Part shown: one piece after another, positions 15,782 through 26,067 of the stretch
Numbering within the stretch: the first letter of the stretch is position 1
How the letters are laid out: every line of letters begins with the position of its first letter
Assembly: GCA_963797475.1 (NCBI GenBank)
Contig: CAWCPR010000003.1
Coordinates: 682,001 to 746,000 of the forward strand
Origin: CAWCPR01 sp963797475
GTDB lineage: Bacteria; Chloroflexota; Anaerolineae; Anaerolineales; UBA4823
Length of the DNA: 64,000 bases
Direction: 5' to 3'
Notes under the pieces: model-generated
Told to the model about the DNA's origin: nothing
Database searches by the model: none
What the model saw: only the letters and a program-made list of their open reading frames with translations
Position numbers and translations under genes: made by a program

Positions 15782-17857
15782 ATGGCTCGCATCTATCCGT
15801 TAGAAAAGTATCGTAATATCGGCATCATTGCCCATATCGACGCGGGTAAGACCACCACGACCGAGCGTATTTTGTTTTATACAGGCAAGACGCACCGCAT
15901 CGGCTCCGTTGACGATGGTACGACCGTTACGGATTGGATGGAGCAAGAACGAGAACGGGGCATTACCATTGTTTCAGCGGCGGTTTCAGCGGAGTGGAAG
16001 GGCTACCAGATCAATATTATTGACACGCCCGGTCATATTGATTTCACGGCAGAGGTGCAGCGCTCCTTGCGCGTTTTAGACGGGGGTATCGTCGTCTTCG
16101 ATGCAGTTCAGGGCGTGGAACCTCAAAGTGAGACTGTGTGGCGACAGGCCGACCGGTATGGTGTACCGCGCATTTGTTTTGTGAACAAGATGGACCGGGT
16201 TGGCGCTTCTTACGAGCACACTATCGAAATGATCCGCGAGCGGCTGGGGGCCAACCCTATTGCAGTTCAACTCCCCATCGGCGCTGAATCAGCATTTAAA
16301 GGCGTTGTGGATTTGTTCACCGAAAAGGCAATCATCTGGGAAGATGACCTTGGGAAAGAGCCACGCGAAACCGAAATTCCTCCGGATATGCGCCAACATG
16401 TTTCCGAACAACGCGCCCACATGATTGAGCGAATCGCCGAGACAAACGACGAGCTCACTATGAAATATCTGGAGGGCGACGACATCTCTCTGGAAGAGCT
16501 GAAAGCCGGCCTGCGCCAGGCAGTGTTGGAAAATAAAGGGACCCCCGTTTACTGCGGCAGTTCCCTGCGAAATAAAGGTGTACAGCTGGTTCTGGATGCC
16601 GTATTGGACTACCTGCCCTCGCCCCAAGACGTTCCCCCGGTGAAAGGTATCCACCCTCGAACAGAAGAAGTACTGGAGCGCAGACCTGAGGACGAAGCGC
16701 CTCTAAGCGCCCTGGTTTTCAAAATCGTAACCGACCCCTACGTAGGCCGCCTGGCATACGTCCGGGTATATTCGGGAAAGCTTTCTCAAGGGGCGATGGT
16801 GTATAACTCGGTCAAGGACCAGCGCGAGCGCATCGGCCGCCTGCTCCGAATGTATGCGGACCGGCGTGAGGATATTGATGAAGTACTGGCGGGTAATATA
16901 GGCGCAGTGCTCGGGTTGAAAGGCTCTTTCACAGGGGATACCCTTTGCGACGCCTCCCATCCAATATTGTTGGAAAACATCACTTTTCCCGAGCCGGTCA
17001 TCTCAGTTTCCATTGAACCGAGAACCACCGCTGACCAGGACAAAATGGGCGAGGCACTGAGGAAACTTTCTGAAGAAGATCCAACCTTCCGAGTTCGCAG
17101 CGACGAAGATACCGGACAAACGATCATATCTGGTATGGGAGAATTACACCTGGAGGTGTTGGTCGACCGCATGCTGCGCGAGTTTCGTGTTCAAGCACGA
17201 GTGGGCCGGCCCCAGGTGTCTTATCGCGAGTCGATCACAAGGCCGGTGGTGAAAGCAGAGCACCGCTATATCAAACAAACCGGCGGGCACGGCCAGTACG
17301 GGCACGTCGTACTGGAATTGCAGCCAGGCGAGCCTGGCAGCGGCGTTGAATTTGAGAATGATATCGTTGGGGGTGTGATACCCAAAGAATATATCTCAGG
17401 TGTCGAGAAGGGCATACGCGAGGCCGCGGCCGGCGGAGTGGTCGCTGGCTATCCTGTCACTGATATAAAAGTTCGCTTGTATGACGGCTCGTATCACGAG
17501 GTAGATTCTAGCGAAATGGCGTTCAAAATGGCCGGCTCGATGGCTTTTAAAGAGGGCGTACAGAAAGGTGCACCAGTTTTGCAGGAACCTATCATGAAAG
17601 TTGAAGTCGTCGTTCCTGAAGAATTTCTTGGCGAAATTATTGGGCAGTTAAACTCCCGGCGCGGCGAAATCCTGGGAATGGAAGTTCGTCCTGGAAACGC
17701 TCAAGCAGTTCGAGCAATGGTGCCGCTGGCAGAGATGTTCGGGTATGCCACGGATTTACGTTCAGCAACCCAAGGTCGTGGGGTTTTTACGATGGAATTC
17801 GATCATTACGCTAGAGTTTCGGAAACCGTGGCCCGAGCGATTGTAGGCGCCGGTTAG
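15782..17857 (+). CDS. fusA: Elongation factor G
   Basis: EF-G is the GTPase that drives translocation of tRNA and mRNA on the ribosome. The 691-residue protein shows P-loop AHIDAGKT (17-24), G2 region RGIT, DTPGH (81-85) and NKMD (135-138), followed by the domain II-V sequence to the C-terminal segment YATDLRSATQGRG. The length is typical. It is the third gene of the str operon. Confidence 0.98.
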   Translation: MARIYPLEKYRNIGIIAHIDAGKTTTTERILFYTGKTHRIGSVDDGTTVTDWMEQERERGITIVSAAVSAEWKGYQINIIDTPGHIDFTAEVQRSLRVLDGGIVVFDAVQGVEPQSETVWRQADRYGVPRICFVNKMDRVGASYEHTIEMIRERLGANPIAVQLPIGAESAFKGVVDLFTEKAIIWEDDLGKEPRETEIPPDMRQHVSEQRAHMIERIAETNDELTMKYLEGDDISLEELKAGLRQAVLENKGTPVYCGSSLRNKGVQLVLDAVLDYLPSPQDVPPVKGIHPRTEEVLERRPEDEAPLSALVFKIVTDPYVGRLAYVRVYSGKLSQGAMVYNSVKDQRERIGRLLRMYADRREDIDEVLAGNIGAVLGLKGSFTGDTLCDASHPILLENITFPEPVISVSIEPRTTADQDKMGEALRKLSEEDPTFRVRSDEDTGQTIISGMGELHLEVLVDRMLREFRVQARVGRPQVSYRESITRPVVKAEHRYIKQTGGHGQYGHVVLELQPGEPGSGVEFENDIVGGVIPKEYISGVEKGIREAAAGGVVAGYPVTDIKVRLYDGSYHEVDSSEMAFKMAGSMAFKEGVQKGAPVLQEPIMKVEVVVPEEFLGEIIGQLNSRRGEILGMEVRPGNAQAVRAMVPLAEMFGYATDLRSATQGRGVFTMEFDHYARVSETVARAIVGAG

Positions 17858-17953
17858 CGAATTAATCGGCGATCAGTCAAAAAGTTGACGAATAAAAAAC
17901 AAATCAAACATCACTTCAAAATTGTCGAGATTTTTTTATGAAGGAGAGCATTC

Positions 17954-19156
<1,203 letters not shown>

Positions 19157-19164
19157 GTAACTCT

Positions 19165-19473
19165 ATGGCTAAGCAAAAGATCCGCATCCGCTTGAAAGCA
19201 TACGACCACCGGGTTTTAGATCAGTCGGCGAAACGCATCGTTGAAACAGCCGAGCGCACCGGCGCAAGAGTTGTAGGCCCGGTACCCTTGCCAACTCGCA
19301 TAGAACGGTTTACAGTACGCCGATCCACTTTCATAGACAAAGACTCACACGAGCACTTTGAAATTCGCACCCATAACCGTTTGATCGATGTCCTGGATCC
19401 CGATTCAAAGACGATCGATATGCTAATGCGGTTAAACTTACCCGCGGGTGTAGATATTGAAATAAAAATTTAA
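19165..19473 (+). CDS. rpsJ: 30S ribosomal protein S10
   Basis: S10 is a 30S head protein and, in many bacteria, the NusE transcription antitermination factor. The 102-residue protein has the typical KIRIRLKAYDHRVLDQSAKRI start and RTHNRLIDVLDP segment. Only 8 bp separate it from tuf, so they are probably co-translated. A 216-bp spacer follows before rplC. Confidence 0.98.
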   Translation: MAKQKIRIRLKAYDHRVLDQSAKRIVETAERTGARVVGPVPLPTRIERFTVRRSTFIDKDSHEHFEIRTHNRLIDVLDPDSKTIDMLMRLNLPAGVDIEIKI

Positions 19474-19689
19474 GGGACCAGGGAGAGAGGAAAAGGGATC
19501 AGGAGATACGAGGATCCTTCCCTGACTTCCCTCCCCACGCAGTAAACAGGCAGCGTAAGAGAGGCTTCGTACGCGGACGATAAAAATCACCGGGGTTCCG
19601 CGGCGGGTTGGCTAACTACGCAGCGTTCAGGGATGATGCAGCCAAGCCCAGGCTGACAGTCCCGAAATCTAACACAGGAGAAAATCGAG

Positions 19690-20319
19690 ATGTTGAAAGG
19701 GCTTATTGGCAAGAAAGTCGGCATGACCCAGATTTTCGATGGCGGCGGTAGTGCAATACCGGTTACTCTCATCGAGGCTGGGCCTTGCTATGTTACCCAG
19801 GTTCGCCTGCCCGAAACGAATGGCTACTCGGCAGTGCAGTTGGGATTTTCAGAAGCAAAGCCAAAGCGTCTTTCCGGTGGTCAACTGGGGCATCTCAAGC
19901 GCAACAATATGCCTCCGTTGCGCTTTCTGCGTGAATTCCAGCAGAAAGAGCCCGGCGTGCAGGAAGGCGATAAGATAGACGTTACCGTCTTCAGCATTGG
20001 CGACCACGTAGACGTTGTAGGTACCAGCAAAGGGAAGGGGTTCCAGGGCGGCGTAAAGCGCTACCACTTCGCCGGCGGGCCGAAAACACATGGCCAGTCC
20101 GATCGGCAGCGCGCTCCTGGCTCACGTGGATCTGGAACTACTCCCGGTCGCGTTTACAAAGGCGCGCGCGGGCCCGGGCATATGGGCCATGAACGGGTGA
20201 CAGCTCAAAACTTAAGCATCGTTTTGGTTGATGTCGAGCGCAACCTGTTAGGCGTGCGAGGCGCAGTGCCGGGTCCAAAAGGCGGTCTGGTGCTGATTCA
20301 AGGCGCGCGCAAACAATAA
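19690..20319 (+). CDS. rplC: 50S ribosomal protein L3
   Basis: L3 binds near the start of 23S domain VI and helps initiate 50S assembly. The 209-residue protein starts MLKGLIGKKVGMTQIF and includes the loop segment GSIG/GTTPGRVYKGARGPGHMG, which reaches toward the peptidyl transferase centre. ATG follows GGAG. It heads the S10-type gene run after a 216-bp spacer. Confidence 0.98.
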   Translation: MLKGLIGKKVGMTQIFDGGGSAIPVTLIEAGPCYVTQVRLPETNGYSAVQLGFSEAKPKRLSGGQLGHLKRNNMPPLRFLREFQQKEPGVQEGDKIDVTVFSIGDHVDVVGTSKGKGFQGGVKRYHFAGGPKTHGQSDRQRAPGSRGSGTTPGRVYKGARGPGHMGHERVTAQNLSIVLVDVERNLLGVRGAVPGPKGGLVLIQGARKQ

Positions 20320-20357
20320 GCCGGCCTCATGAGACCCCAGATTGGAGTGAAGCGATC

Positions 20358-20987
20358 ATGGAATTAGATGTCTTCAACATGCAAGGGGAAAAAGTTCGCT
20401 CAATGGAACTTCCAGCGGCGATCTTTGAGGCCCCAATTAATGTGGATCTGATGCACCAGGCCTATAGTCGCCAAATGGCGAATGCGCGCCTGGGAACTCA
20501 CAGCACCAAAGGCCGCAGTGAAGTCAGGGGCGGCGGGCGCAAGCCATGGCGGCAGAAGGGCACAGGCCGGGCCCGCCAGGGCTCCATCCGCGCCGTTCAG
20601 TGGGTCGGAGGTGGCAAAGCCCACACCCCAAAACCGCGCGATTACAGCCAGCGCATGCCGAGAAAAATGCGTCGCGCTGCAATTCGTTCAGCGCTTTCGG
20701 TGAAGGCAGCCGAGCAGGGCGTTGTGCTTTTGGATGCTTTAACATTAGCCGAACCCAAAACTCGGTTGATGGCCCAGGCTCTGAACACCCTGGTTGGCGA
20801 TGCCAGCGTCTTGATCCTGATCCCGGAAAAATCCGCAGATTACGACCAGGTGGTTCGATCGACCAACAACCTGCCAGATGCCAAAACCCTGCTGGCGAGT
20901 TATGTGAACATTCGTGACCTGTTGGGCTACGATAAACTGATTATGCCAGTCGAGTCGCTGGATATCCTGGCCTCGTTTTTAGCATAG
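20358..20987 (+). CDS. rplD: 50S ribosomal protein L4
   Basis: L4 lines the peptide exit tunnel and in some bacteria represses the S10 operon. The 209-residue protein has the extended loop with GRSEVRGGGRKPWRQKGTGRARQGS, which reaches into the tunnel, and an ordinary globular C-terminal part. ATG follows GGAG, 38 bp after rplC. Confidence 0.98.
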   Translation: MELDVFNMQGEKVRSMELPAAIFEAPINVDLMHQAYSRQMANARLGTHSTKGRSEVRGGGRKPWRQKGTGRARQGSIRAVQWVGGGKAHTPKPRDYSQRMPRKMRRAAIRSALSVKAAEQGVVLLDALTLAEPKTRLMAQALNTLVGDASVLILIPEKSADYDQVVRSTNNLPDAKTLLASYVNIRDLLGYDKLIMPVESLDILASFLA

Positions 20988-20999
20988 GTGGAGGAAGCC

Positions 21000-21302
21000 A
21001 TGACAACAATTTATGATGTGCTCCGCCGCCCGCTCGTTACAGAGAAGTCGAACTACCAGAACAGCGATCTGCACCAGTACGTATTCGAGGTCGATAAGAA
21101 AGCGACAAAACCCTTGATTAAAGACGCTGTGGAGACTTTGTTCGACGTGAATGTGCTGCGGGTGAACATCGTCAATGTGCCCGCAAAACGAACGATGCGC
21201 GCACGCAGTCGGCGCGTGATGGTGCGCAGAAGCGGATACAAGAAAGCCATCGTTACGCTGGCTCCAGATGATACGATTGATGTATTCGAAGGGGTGAAAT
21301 GA
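21000..21302 (+). CDS. rplW: 50S ribosomal protein L23
   Basis: L23 sits at the tunnel exit and docks trigger factor and SRP. The 100-residue protein starts MTTIYDVLRRPLVTEKSN. I chose ATG at 21000, preceded by GGTGGAGG, rather than the GTG 12 nt upstream that overlaps the ribosome site. The stop overlaps the rplB start by 4 nt. Confidence 0.97.
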   Translation: MTTIYDVLRRPLVTEKSNYQNSDLHQYVFEVDKKATKPLIKDAVETLFDVNVLRVNIVNVPAKRTMRARSRRVMVRRSGYKKAIVTLAPDDTIDVFEGVK

Positions 21303-22138
21303 TGGCGGTTAAAAAATATAAACCCATTACGCCGGGCCAGCGAGGCATGACTGGCTACACATTCGAAGAGATCACCAAATCCAGCCCCGAGCGTTCTCTC
21401 TTGATCCCGCTGCGAAAGAGCGGCGGCCGTAACATGTATGGGCGCGTCACCGTTCGCCACCGTGGCGGCGGACACCGGCGCCATATCCGCATTGTGGATT
21501 TCAAGAGAGATAAACATGACATCCCGGCGCGCGTTGCGGCGATCGAATACGATCCAAACCGCACTGCCCGCCTGGCGCTCCTGTTTTACGCTGACGGCGA
21601 GAAACGCTACATCATCGCCCCTCTGGATCTGCGGGTTGGCGATACAGTCATGTCGGGAACACAGGCCGAACTCCGGACCGGCAACAGCCTGCCGATTTCC
21701 AATATACCGGTGGGCACCCTGGTTCATAATGTCGAGCTGAAAGAGGGACGTGGCGGTCAATTGGTGCGCGCTGCCGGCGGCGCAGCGCAACTGCTGGCCA
21801 AGGAAGGCGATTACGCCCAGGTACGCCTGCCCTCGGGCGAAGTTCGCCTGGTTCGCCAGAATTGTTACGCCACGGTCGGGCAGGTCGGCAACCTGGATCA
21901 CAGCAATGTGAAACTCGGGAAAGCCGGCCGCAAGCGTCACCTGGGGATTCGCCCATCGGTGCGCGGCTCGGCGATGAGCCCGCGCGATCACCCGCATGGC
22001 GGCGGTGAAGGCCGCCAGCCTATCGGGCTGCCCGGGCCAAAAAGCCCATGGGGCAAGCCAACCCTGGGTTACAAAACCCGCAGAAACAAGCGAACGGACA
22101 AGTATATCGTCCGCCGCCGAGGCAAGAAGCGCCGCTAG
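21299..22138 (+). CDS. rplB: 50S ribosomal protein L2
   Basis: L2 is needed for subunit association and peptidyl transfer. The 279-residue protein contains RHRGGGHRRHIRIVDFKRD and, near the end, the MSPRDHPHGGGEGR segment with the conserved functionally important histidine. It starts inside the rplW stop (ATGA). Confidence 0.98.
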   Translation: MMAVKKYKPITPGQRGMTGYTFEEITKSSPERSLLIPLRKSGGRNMYGRVTVRHRGGGHRRHIRIVDFKRDKHDIPARVAAIEYDPNRTARLALLFYADGEKRYIIAPLDLRVGDTVMSGTQAELRTGNSLPISNIPVGTLVHNVELKEGRGGQLVRAAGGAAQLLAKEGDYAQVRLPSGEVRLVRQNCYATVGQVGNLDHSNVKLGKAGRKRHLGIRPSVRGSAMSPRDHPHGGGEGRQPIGLPGPKSPWGKPTLGYKTRRNKRTDKYIVRRRGKKRR

Positions 22139-22247
22139 AATTTGCTGGCAATTGCTCCGCCTGGACCCCAGTCGCAAGCCCGGATTGACAATCTGGTGGG
22201 AGCCCGGCGACAGGCAGAATTGCTCGGTAAGTGTTGGAGAAAATATT

Positions 22248-22535
22248 ATGGGACGATCTTTGAAGAAAGGGCCTTTTGTTGAGCTGAAACTGCTCAAAAA
22301 GATTGAAGCCATGAACGAGCGTGGTGAAAAAAAGGTTATCCGCACCTGGAGCCGGGCTAGCACCATCTTCCCCCAGATGGTCGGACATACAGTCGCGGTC
22401 CATGATGGCCGCCGGCACGTGCCCATTTACATCACAGAAAACATGGTTGGACATCGCCTGGGTGAATTCGCACCAACTCGAACCTTCCGCGGCCATCTTG
22501 CAGAGAGGAAATCGGTCCGGAAAGGGGTGAAATAA
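22248..22535 (+). CDS. rpsS: 30S ribosomal protein S19
   Basis: S19 forms the head of the 30S with S13 and contacts the A site. The 95-residue protein starts MGRSLKKGPFVELKLLKKI. ATG at 22248 has GGAG 7 nt upstream; the open frame runs further upstream but without homology. A 109-bp spacer separates it from rplB. Confidence 0.97.
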   Translation: MGRSLKKGPFVELKLLKKIEAMNERGEKKVIRTWSRASTIFPQMVGHTVAVHDGRRHVPIYITENMVGHRLGEFAPTRTFRGHLAERKSVRKGVK

Positions 22536-22538
22536 ACC

Positions 22539-22883
22539 ATGGAAACGGATATTATGGCGAAGGGGCGCTTCATTTCTCTTTCCGCTCAGAAGGTGCGCCT
22601 GGTGGCGGACCTGGTGCGCGGCAAAGATGCAGTCGAAGCGCTCACGATCCTGCAATTCACCCCAAACCGGGCTGCGCACCCGGTTGCGAAAGTGCTCGCT
22701 TCGGCCATGGCCAATGGAGAAGAAAATTTCGGGGTCAGCCGGGATGATTTGTTTGTATACCATATCACCGCCGACGAAGCCCCCACTCGAAAATGGCGCC
22801 GGTTTGGCGCTCGCGGTCGCTTCAAACCCTGGTTGCGGCGATCCTCGCACGTTACCGTGATCCTGCGCGAGCGGGAAGTGTAA
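22539..22883 (+). CDS. rplV: 50S ribosomal protein L22
   Basis: L22 spans the 50S and its beta-hairpin lines the exit tunnel. The 114-residue protein has FISLSAQKVRLVADLVRGK and the hairpin region TRKWRRFGARGRFKPWLRR. ATG at 22539 follows GGGGTG; an alternative ATG lies at 22554. It is 3 bp after rpsS. Confidence 0.97.
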   Translation: METDIMAKGRFISLSAQKVRLVADLVRGKDAVEALTILQFTPNRAAHPVAKVLASAMANGEENFGVSRDDLFVYHITADEAPTRKWRRFGARGRFKPWLRRSSHVTVILREREV

Positions 22884-22903
22884 AGATAGGCTTAGGAGAA
22901 ATT

Positions 22904-23581
22904 ATGGGTCGAAAAGTTCATCCGATAGGATTTCGCCTTGGGATTAACAAGACCTGGGAAGGTCGCTGGTTTGCCGAGGGCCGGGATTATGTGAACAATT
23001 TACACCAGGACTTCAAGCTGCGTGATCTGGTGCGGGAGGAAGCCCCTAGGGCCGGTGTTTCCCGAATCGAGATTGAACGCTTCCCTGGCAAGGTGAAAAT
23101 AGTGGTCAACACCGCCAAACCGGGCATATTGATCGGTCGTAAAGGCGAAAACGTCAAAAAAATGCGCCAGAGACTGGAAGCCGTGGTCGGTAAGAAAATT
23201 GACCTGGAGATTAAAGAGATCAAGGCGCCCGACCTGGATGCTTACCTAGTGGCGAATAATATCGCTGAACAATTGGAACGCCGCATCAGCTACCAGCGCG
23301 CCATGAAACGCTCCATCCAGCAGGCGATGCGCCAGGGAGGCCAGGGCATCCGTGTAGAAGTTTCTGGCCGGTTGAGCGGCGCAGAAATGGCTCGCACCGT
23401 CAACATGCGCGAAGGTCGCGTACCCCGGCAAACCCTGCGTGCGGATATTGAATTCGCCAAAGCAGAAGCGCTGACCACATACGGTCGCATCGGCGTCAAA
23501 GTTTGGATTTATAAAGGCGAGGTATTGCCAGAGGTAGAGGATAAGGTCGAATCAACCGAAGGCGTATACGTCAGCGAATAA
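22904..23581 (+). CDS. rpsC: 30S ribosomal protein S3
   Basis: S3 is part of the mRNA entry channel. The 225-residue protein starts MGRKVHPIGFRLGINKTW and has a KH-type RNA-binding domain (about residues 40-110, GILIGRKGENVKKMRQRLE). ATG follows TAGGAG. The open frame extends upstream over rplV, but that part is not S3. Confidence 0.98.
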   Translation: MGRKVHPIGFRLGINKTWEGRWFAEGRDYVNNLHQDFKLRDLVREEAPRAGVSRIEIERFPGKVKIVVNTAKPGILIGRKGENVKKMRQRLEAVVGKKIDLEIKEIKAPDLDAYLVANNIAEQLERRISYQRAMKRSIQQAMRQGGQGIRVEVSGRLSGAEMARTVNMREGRVPRQTLRADIEFAKAEALTTYGRIGVKVWIYKGEVLPEVEDKVESTEGVYVSE

Positions 23582-23651
23582 TGGATCTGGCGCAAGCGAG
23601 GCTGCCTGCGGCGCCGCGCTTGCAAAATAGATCCGAGTGAGGGTAGTCATT

Positions 23652-24080
23652 ATGTTAATGCCAAAGCGTGTCAAATGGCGCAAGCAAATGCGCGGCCGCA
23701 TGAAAGGAAAAGCAACTCGCGGTGCAGAGGTGGCTTTTGGTGATTTTGGGTTGAAGGCCTTGGAACCAGGCTGGGTGTCGGCCCGCCAGATCGAAGCTGC
23801 CCGGCGGGCAATCGTCCGGGCGATGCGCCGCCGTGGAAAATTTTGGATCCGCATCTTTCCGGATAAACCAGTCACCAAAAAGCCAGCCGAGACCCGCATG
23901 GGTAAAGGAAAAGGCAATGTCGAATACTGGGTGGCGGTGGTGAAACCCGGCCGGATCATGTTCGAGGTTGGCGGCGGCTTACCTGAAGAAATTTCAAAAG
24001 AAGCTTTAAGGCTGGCTCAATACAAACTGGCGATCAAAACCAAAATCGTTGGCCGGCACGATGTGACAGGAGGCGAATAA
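23652..24080 (+). CDS. rplP: 50S ribosomal protein L16
   Basis: L16 organises the A-site region of the 50S. The 142-residue protein starts MLMPKRVKWRKQMRGRMKG and contains RMGKGKGNVEYWVAVVKPG. ATG at 23652 is chosen over an upstream GTG because family members start here. The last A of the stop is the first base of rpmC. Confidence 0.97.
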   Translation: MLMPKRVKWRKQMRGRMKGKATRGAEVAFGDFGLKALEPGWVSARQIEAARRAIVRAMRRRGKFWIRIFPDKPVTKKPAETRMGKGKGNVEYWVAVVKPGRIMFEVGGGLPEEISKEALRLAQYKLAIKTKIVGRHDVTGGE

Positions 24081-24292
24081 TGGCAGAGACGGATATTCGA
24101 AGCCTGTCTTCAGACGAGATCCGAGCACGCTTGAACGATGCCCGCGAGGAACTCATGAACCTGCGATTTCAGCAGGCTACCGGCGAGCTGACGGATTACA
24201 CCCGCTTGAGCATCACTCGCCGCAAGATCGCCCGCATGTTAACAATCCTGCACGAGCGCGATCTTGAGACCAGCACGGAAGGTGAAGAATGA
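24080..24292 (+). CDS. rpmC: 50S ribosomal protein L29
   Basis: L29 is a small helical protein at the tunnel exit next to L23. The 70-residue product has the family pattern LNDAREELMNLRFQQATGEL followed by a second helix ending in ARMLTILHER. ATG overlaps the rplP stop and follows AGGAGG. Confidence 0.96.
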   Translation: MAETDIRSLSSDEIRARLNDAREELMNLRFQQATGELTDYTRLSITRRKIARMLTILHERDLETSTEGEE

Positions 24293-24561
24293 ACAATCGC
24301 CGTCGCATAACCGGTGTGGTAACCAGCAATAAAATGGAAAAGTCTGTAGTCGTGGAGATCACCCGCACTTACCGCCACCGGCTTTACAAAAAAGTTGTTC
24401 ACGATCGCAAACGCGTCATGGCCCACGACGAGTTGGGTTGCCAGATTGGCGATGCCGTACGGATCGTGGAAAGCCGCCCGCTTTCTCGCCATAAAAAGTG
24501 GGTGGTAGAAGAGATCCTTCGGCACGATATCGCTGCCGGAGAGCCCAAATTGGAGGCATAG
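24289..24561 (+). CDS. rpsQ: 30S ribosomal protein S17
   Basis: S17 is an OB-fold protein that binds 16S early in assembly. The 90-residue product has RRRITGVVTSNKMEKSVVVE and RYKK-like YKKVVHDRKRVMAHDE. The start overlaps the rpmC stop by 4 nt. Confidence 0.97.
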   Translation: MNNRRRITGVVTSNKMEKSVVVEITRTYRHRLYKKVVHDRKRVMAHDELGCQIGDAVRIVESRPLSRHKKWVVEEILRHDIAAGEPKLEA

Positions 24562-24564
24562 ACC

Positions 24565-24936
24565 ATGATTCAGCAGGAATCTCGGATAACTGTTGCCGAT
24601 AATACGGGTGCGCGCGTGATACTGGTAATTCAAGTTGTGGGGGGTTCCAAACGCCGTTATGGGCGTGTAGGTGACGTTGTGGTTGGGACTGTGAAAGCAG
24701 CCACCCCCCAGGGCGCAGTGAAAAAAAGCGATATTGTTCGGGCGGTGATCGTCCGCTGCTCTAAAGAGTGGCGGCGCGATGATGGCTCTACGATCCGCTT
24801 CGACGACAATGCAGCCGTCATACTCGACGCCGACGGGAAAAACCCGCGTGGAACTCGCATCTTCGGCCCGGTAGCTCGCGAATTGCGCGAAAAAGGTTTT
24901 ATGAAAATCGTTTCACTGGCGCCGGAAGTGCTCTAG
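24565..24936 (+). CDS. rplN: 50S ribosomal protein L14
   Basis: L14 forms an intersubunit bridge and is bound by the silencing factor RsfS. The 123-residue product starts MIQQESRITVADNTGARVI and ends with FMKIVSLAPEVL, as expected. ATG follows GGAGG, 3 bp after rpsQ. Confidence 0.98.
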   Translation: MIQQESRITVADNTGARVILVIQVVGGSKRRYGRVGDVVVGTVKAATPQGAVKKSDIVRAVIVRCSKEWRRDDGSTIRFDDNAAVILDADGKNPRGTRIFGPVARELREKGFMKIVSLAPEVL

Positions 24937-24961
24937 AGCCAGTGAAGCAGGAGCGAGAGTC

Positions 24962-25291
24962 GTGAAAGTAAAAATTCGTAAGGGTGATATTGTAGAAATT
25001 ATCAGCGGCCGGTTGGAAGACAAAGGCAAGCACGGTGAGGTCATTAAAGTCCTGCCTGAAGATCACAGGGTTGTGGTCCAGGGGATAAACATGCGTAAAA
25101 AGCACCAAAGAGAGGTTCAAAGCCAGGGGAGGACAATGTCCCCCGGCATCATCGAGTTTGAAGCGCCAATTGATATCTCCAATGTCATGCTGGTTTGCCC
25201 GAAATGCGGTGAACCCACGCGGGTGGGCTTGCAGCGTGACAACGAGGGATCTCGGCGGGTATGCAAAAACTGTCAGGCTTTGATCGACTGA
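24962..25291 (+). CDS. rplX: 50S ribosomal protein L24 (zinc-motif form)
   Basis: L24 is one of the two 50S assembly initiators. The 109-residue product has a KOW motif near the start (KIRKGDIVEIISGRLEDKGKHGEV). It also has a C-terminal CPKC...CKNC pair, which could bind zinc and is not present in all L24 proteins. GTG start follows AGGAG. Confidence 0.96.
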   Translation: MKVKIRKGDIVEIISGRLEDKGKHGEVIKVLPEDHRVVVQGINMRKKHQREVQSQGRTMSPGIIEFEAPIDISNVMLVCPKCGEPTRVGLQRDNEGSRRVCKNCQALID

Positions 25292-25314
25292 GCCGCCGGT
25301 CGGGAGCAGAAAAC

Positions 25315-25863
25315 ATGAGTCCGATACTAAAAGATCGTTATACAGAAGAGGTCGCGCCGGCCTTAACCAAATCGCTCAAATTGAGCAACAATATGCAGGT
25401 GCCGCGGGTGAAGAAAGTCGTGGTGAATATCGGCCTGGGTGAAGCGTTGGATAATGCCAAAGCGTTGGACGCCGCGGTAAATGACTTAACGCTGATCGCC
25501 GGGCAGCACCCGGTGATAACCAAGGCCCGCAAGAGCATCGCGAATTTCAAGCTGCGCGAGGGACGCTCTATTGGCGTAAAAGTTACCTTACGTGGAGAGC
25601 GCATGTGGTCTTTCCTTGACCGCTTGATGAATATCGCCCTGCCACGCGTGCGCGATTTTCGCGGCATTTCACCGAATGCCTTTGATGGTCGCGGCAACTA
25701 CACCTTGGGCCTGCGCGAACAGTTGGTGTTCCCAGAAATCGAGTATGACAAAATCGATCGTTTGCGCGGCCTTGAGATTACGATCATCACCTCCGCGCGC
25801 AATGACGACGAGGGCAGGCAGCTCCTGCAAATGCTTGGCATGCCATTCAGGAAGGAAGGTTAG
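25315..25863 (+). CDS. rplE: 50S ribosomal protein L5
   Basis: L5 binds 5S rRNA and contacts the P-site tRNA. The 182-residue product has KVVVNIGLGEALDNAKALD and the GISPNAFDGRGNYTLGLREQLVFPEI segment. ATG at 25315 is chosen; the open frame extends 54 nt further upstream into rplX without family similarity. Confidence 0.97.
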   Translation: MSPILKDRYTEEVAPALTKSLKLSNNMQVPRVKKVVVNIGLGEALDNAKALDAAVNDLTLIAGQHPVITKARKSIANFKLREGRSIGVKVTLRGERMWSFLDRLMNIALPRVRDFRGISPNAFDGRGNYTLGLREQLVFPEIEYDKIDRLRGLEITIITSARNDDEGRQLLQMLGMPFRKEG

Positions 25864-25866
25864 TTC

Positions 25867-26049
25867 ATGGCGAAAAAGAGCATAATCATTAAAGAAACAC
25901 GGCGTAAATACCCCACCCGAGTACGCAATCGTTGTAAAGTGTGTGGGCGCCCGCGGGGCTACATCCGTCGTTTCGGACTGTGCCGGATCTGTTTTCGTGA
26001 GCTTGCTCTCGAAGGGAAGATTCCTGGCGTAACAAAGTCTTCCTGGTAG
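25867..26049 (+). CDS. rpsN: 30S ribosomal protein S14, zinc type
   Basis: The 60-residue protein is the short, zinc-binding form of S14, with Cys23, Cys26, Cys39 and Cys42 forming the metal site, and the usual C-terminal GVTKSSW. S14 is a late-assembly protein of the 30S head. It lies 3 bp after rplE and follows AAGGAAGG. Confidence 0.97.
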   Translation: MAKKSIIIKETRRKYPTRVRNRCKVCGRPRGYIRRFGLCRICFRELALEGKIPGVTKSSW

Positions 26050-26067
26050 CCGGGCGGAGGTTGAAGA

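Noticed and set aside
17876..17889. GTCAA-AAAG-TTGAC hairpin before tuf as a regulator site or -35 box
   Set aside because: The stem is only five pairs and no matching -10 box is found at a proper distance.
21053..22426. 457-residue open frame on the minus strand opposite rplW, rplB and rpsS
   Set aside because: The plus strand carries clear ribosomal proteins; the long antisense frame results from codon composition.
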